NCBI GenBank assembly: GCA_949987705.1
Contig: OX465281.1
Span: 5,992,001-6,056,000, forward strand
DNA length: 64,000 bases
Direction: 5' to 3'
From: Thereva unica
Lineage: Eukaryota > Arthropoda > Insecta > Diptera > Therevidae
In this document: piece after piece, positions 61,257 through 64,000 of the stretch
How positions within the stretch are numbered: position 1 is the stretch's first letter
Layout of the letters: every line of letters starts with the position of its first letter
The notes under the pieces: generated by a model
The model's database searches: none
The model's input: the letters and a program-made list of their open reading frames with translations, nothing else
Told to the model about the DNA's origin: nothing
Program-made: the position numbers and the translations under genes

Positions 61257-63774
61257 CAGCGGTGCCCAACCTACGGCTACGAAGAAGCTCAATCCGACCC
61301 GCGAGCTCCTAGTCGGATATTCGTAAATTATTGACCAAATACCGCGTATTTTTTAAATTTATTAAAGTATTTTCTGTGAATTTTATTAACTACAATATTT
61401 CTGATATTGTTATATGTATTTTGATTGAATAATTTGTATTTGTACATGACATCGGCATGACACGGTGTGTCATGCCGATGTCGACTAGTGTTGCCGCGAG
61501 TGGCCGATAGTCGAGGTGACTACAGAGTGAAGTTAGTTATAATCATGGAGTTACTTGTGGTAATTATTTCATAGGAGATGCTCACATATGTTTACATTAA
61601 CTTTTGTGAAAACTTTAAGTTAATTTTTGATAAATAAGTTATTAAAAAATATAAATTTAATTTTGTGAAAGTTTTATAATATTGAATATTTTTACCCCAA
61701 ATAATGTCGACGAAAAAACGTAAAGTGGATAGTGAGTGCCGCGTTTTTCAAGAGAAATGGACAAACATGTACTTTTTTGTGGCGCAAGGGGAAAAATGCT
61801 TATGCCTTATTTGCAAGGAAAGTTTATCTGTATTTAAAGAACATAACATCAAACGACATTACGATTCCAAACATAAGCAGACATATAACAAATACGTCGG
61901 TGTGTGCCGCGAAAATAAAATTACAAATTTACAAAGTGAAATTGGCGGATTAACCAAACTATTTAACAACGCGAAAAATATTAATGAGTCGATTGTGCGA
62001 GCTAGCTATCGAGTAGGTCACATAATAGGCAAAGAAGTTCATCCATTTTCAGATGGGGAATTTGTTAAAAGGTGCTTAATGGCGGTAGTGGAAGAAGTGT
62101 GCCCGGAAAAAAAAAGTGCATTCGAATCTGTGAGTTTATCACGTATGACAATGACACGAAGAATAGAAGATTTAGGAAGTGATCTTATGGTACAATTAAA
62201 ATCAAAAGGAAGTCAGTTCAAAATGTTTTCCATTGCTACAGATGAATCTACGGACGTGACTGATATTGCGCAATTGCTTGTATTCATCCGTGGAATAAAT
62301 AATAGTTTTGAAGTTACGGAGGAACTTGCTGCAATGAAAAGTATTAAAACAACTACTACGGGTGAAGATTTATTTAAGGAAGTATCCGAAATTTTTGATG
62401 ATCTTAACCTTGACTGGAATAAATTAACGGCCATAACTACAGATGGCGCTCCATCTATGGTTGGTCGGCACAATGGGCTAGTAGCCAGATTAAGGAAAAA
62501 AGTGCTGGAATCAAATGGATCACCGCCGTTGGATATACATTGTATCATTCACCAACAAAATCTTTGTGGAAAAATTTTAAATTTAGATCATGTTATGAAG
62601 GTAGTTACTAAATCCGTAAATTTAATAAGATCATATTCTACGAATCACAGAATATTCAAAGAATTTCTTTTACAAATTGAAGCCGAATATGGTGATGTGG
62701 TTTATCATAGCGAAATCCGCTGGCTGAGCCGCGGTAGGGTACTACAGCGATTTTTTGATTTGAGACATGAAATTGATATATTCTTTATTGAAAAATCAAC
62801 TCAGCTCCACGAACTAAGTAACCCTGTGTGGCTGTGGGATTTAGCTATACTCTGTGATTTAACTGCGTATGTAAATGAACTTAATCTCAAATTGCAATGC
62901 AAAGACAAACTTATTTCCCATGTATATGCTGATTTATGTGCGTTTCAAACAAAATTAAAGCTTTTCATACAGCAAACGGAAAAAGGACAGTTGACGCACT
63001 TTCCGACTTGCACTGCTTTACGTAAAGAAAGGAAAAATGATCATTTTCCAAGTGAAAAAATTACCAAGATGCTGCAATTACTCAGCAAAAGTTTCGAAGA
63101 TAGATTTGCAGATTTTCACCGGATTAAAAATGAAATACGCTTGTTTGAAAATCCTTTTACAGTGGATGTTTCTACGGCGCCAGGTGATTTACAATTAGAA
63201 TTAATTGAATTGCAATGCCAAACACCATTACAGGATCTTTTTCGCGAGAAGTCCTTACCAGATTTTTATGCAGCGTTAGATTCTTATCCGAATTTGAGAA
63301 ACCTTGGAATGAAAATGACAACGGCGTTTGCAAGCACGTACATTTGTGAACAAACATTTTCAACTTTAAAAAGAGCCAAACCAGCGTCTCGCGCTCGACT
63401 TTCAGATGATCACCTTCATTCCATATTAAGGATGAACGTCACTCAACTTGAACCAAATATTAAAAAATTAGTTTCTGAAAAACAACATCAGACTTCACAT
63501 TAATAAATCGTGAGTACAGATTTTGTTCTTTTGAAATTTTAACCTTTTATGATTTCATTTAAGTCTAAAAATAAATTAAAAAACGCAACATTTTCATAAA
63601 ATTTATAAATATTTAAAAAAAATGAATCAGCACAAACATATTCGTGTATTCATTGAAAATGTTGAATTTTTTTCAAAGGTGTTACTAAGATATGCAATTA
63701 TAAAGAATCCGGCCCGCGAAATCGTATGTCATGATGAATCCGGCCCACGGACAAAAAAAGGTTGGGCAACCCTG
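61257..63774 (+). mobile_element. complete hAT element, 2518 bp
   Basis: CTCTAGAA at 61249-61256 and 63775-63782 is an exact 8-bp target duplication, diagnostic for hAT. The ends CAGCGGTGCCCAACCT and AGGTTGGGCAACCCTG are 16-bp inverted repeats matching at 14 positions. Subterminal sequence near both ends shares CCGnCCCGCGA-type words. One intact transposase gene lies inside. It is inserted in a small acidic gene. Confidence 0.95.
61704..63503 (+). CDS. hAT transposase, 599 aa, intact (GTF2IRD2/ZBED-like lineage)
   Basis: ATG 61704 to TAA 63501-63503 with no interruption. A BED-like zinc finger lies at about residues 33-57 (CLICKESLSVFKEHNIKRHYDSKH: C-x2-C...H-x4-H). Catalytic-domain landmarks: FSIATDESTDVTD (first Asp), TDGAPSMVGRHNG (second Asp), CIIHQQNLCGK (the CxxH insertion motif), and SEIRWLSRGRVLQRF. 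The C-terminal hAT dimerisation region has TYICEQTFSTLKRAKPASRARLSDDHLHSILR. Length is typical. Related transposases gave rise to vertebrate GTF2IRD2- and ZBED-type genes. Potentially functional. Confidence 0.93.
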   Translation: MSTKKRKVDSECRVFQEKWTNMYFFVAQGEKCLCLICKESLSVFKEHNIKRHYDSKHKQTYNKYVGVCRENKITNLQSEIGGLTKLFNNAKNINESIVRASYRVGHIIGKEVHPFSDGEFVKRCLMAVVEEVCPEKKSAFESVSLSRMTMTRRIEDLGSDLMVQLKSKGSQFKMFSIATDESTDVTDIAQLLVFIRGINNSFEVTEELAAMKSIKTTTTGEDLFKEVSEIFDDLNLDWNKLTAITTDGAPSMVGRHNGLVARLRKKVLESNGSPPLDIHCIIHQQNLCGKILNLDHVMKVVTKSVNLIRSYSTNHRIFKEFLLQIEAEYGDVVYHSEIRWLSRGRVLQRFFDLRHEIDIFFIEKSTQLHELSNPVWLWDLAILCDLTAYVNELNLKLQCKDKLISHVYADLCAFQTKLKLFIQQTEKGQLTHFPTCTALRKERKNDHFPSEKITKMLQLLSKSFEDRFADFHRIKNEIRLFENPFTVDVSTAPGDLQLELIELQCQTPLQDLFREKSLPDFYAALDSYPNLRNLGMKMTTAFASTYICEQTFSTLKRAKPASRARLSDDHLHSILRMNVTQLEPNIKKLVSEKQHQTSH

Positions 63775-63824
63775 CTCTAGAAGAAGAGCTAGAAGACCAC
63801 GGTGGCCTCTGGGACGTGGTGTAA

Positions 63825-64000
63825 AGAAAAATATTTTTAGTGTTAATATATTGTAGAAAAAATATACTTTTTAAATTCCTATTAGATGCTGTTCGTGTTT
63901 GTCTCTTTTGTTGTGTTTTTTTTCGGTATCGAAGGAGATTATAAAATGTGAAAGTGATCCGATGTTGTATAATATAACAGACTCAGAACGTCTTGAAGGA
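63825..64000. other. right edge with a W fragment
   Basis: TTCGGTATCGAAGGAGATTATAAAATGTGAAAGTGATCCGA (about 63923-63961) is the TATA-bearing core of W; the similarity stops at ATGTTG. The rest is unassigned. Confidence 0.55.

Larger units (their letters stand above)
61020..63824 (+). pseudogene. small acidic 'DWxALxPxFDAI' family gene split by a hAT element
   Basis: ATG 61020; residues 14-25 are EDWDALGPIFDA, then an R/D/W tandem (RQDRLDRLDRWDRW) and an acidic stretch. An in-frame TGA (61215-61217) is followed in the same frame by EEGLDSGYESLE up to the hAT insertion at 61257. After the element, removing one 8-bp duplication keeps the frame: EELEDHGGLWDVV and TAA 63822-63824. The family core matches the gene at 13717. 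The TGA may be a true end or a lesion. Confidence 0.5.

Overview
This is a repeat-dense stretch of animal nuclear DNA, most likely from an insect. Support: Tc1, piggyBac, hAT and PIF/Harbinger-type DNA transposon genes; LTR-retroelement primer-binding sites matching tRNA-Lys, tRNA-Leu and tRNA-Trp; BEL/Pao pol and env remnants; spliceosomal introns; TATA boxes followed by TCAGT initiator-like motifs; and a broken copy of the cilia gene tilB (DNAAF11/LRRC6). I cannot name the species, and I see no intact conserved host gene. Nearly everything is mobile, viral-like or decayed.

Layout. 1-6 kb: a BEL-type env fragment split by a complete Tc1 element, then a repeat (here called X) carrying a small TATA-driven gene and a tilB retrocopy. 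6-9.7 kb: a promoter-bearing repeat (here W), then the leader and gag fragment of a long-LTR retroelement with a tRNA-Lys site (family R). 9.7-13.7 kb: unrecognised broken genes, one split by a solo R LTR. 13.7-17.1 kb: a small acidic gene and a complete but mutated piggyBac. 17.6-21.7 kb: a second X copy split by a 2.9-kb solo R LTR. 22-24.4 kb: a broken chuvirus-type glycoprotein followed by a small gene with a 'GPWNP' motif. 24.5-28.1 kb: a tRNA-Leu LTR (family Y) and a Tc1 with an intact transposase and near-identical 0.25-kb inverted repeats. 28.3-30.8 kb: two more GPWNP-type genes and a convergent env fragment. 31-36 kb: an intact 860-codon orphan gene and a repeat-rich acidic gene. 37.3-40.2 kb: a GPWNP-type gene directly upstream of a broken baculovirus-F/errantivirus-type env. 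41.6-47.1 kb: a broken membrane protein, LTR Z with a tRNA-Leu site, W, and a 5' R LTR with leader. 47.2-56.6 kb: AT-rich islands of single-exon, virus-like reading frames, alternating with a spliced coiled-coil gene, BEL env/pol remnants, W, Y and a zinc-finger gene. 56.7-64 kb: a Harbinger-type MADF-BESS gene, a hairpin-rich repeat, and a complete hAT element with exact 8-bp target duplications lying inside another small acidic gene.

The most interesting pattern is modular. At least four loci share the same 3' flank (polyA signal, 'GTAGTTT' segment, convergent antisense BEL env tail), but carry different cargo upstream of it: an F-type env, a chuvirus-type glycoprotein plus a GPWNP gene, a GPWNP gene alone, or a spliced coiled-coil gene. 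GPWNP-type genes sit beside two unrelated viral envelope classes. This suggests an element family that exchanges envelope or accessory cassettes. The relationship is read from sequence; the mechanism is inference.

Limits: all family calls are by eye. Repeat boundaries are exact only where a target-site duplication is stated.
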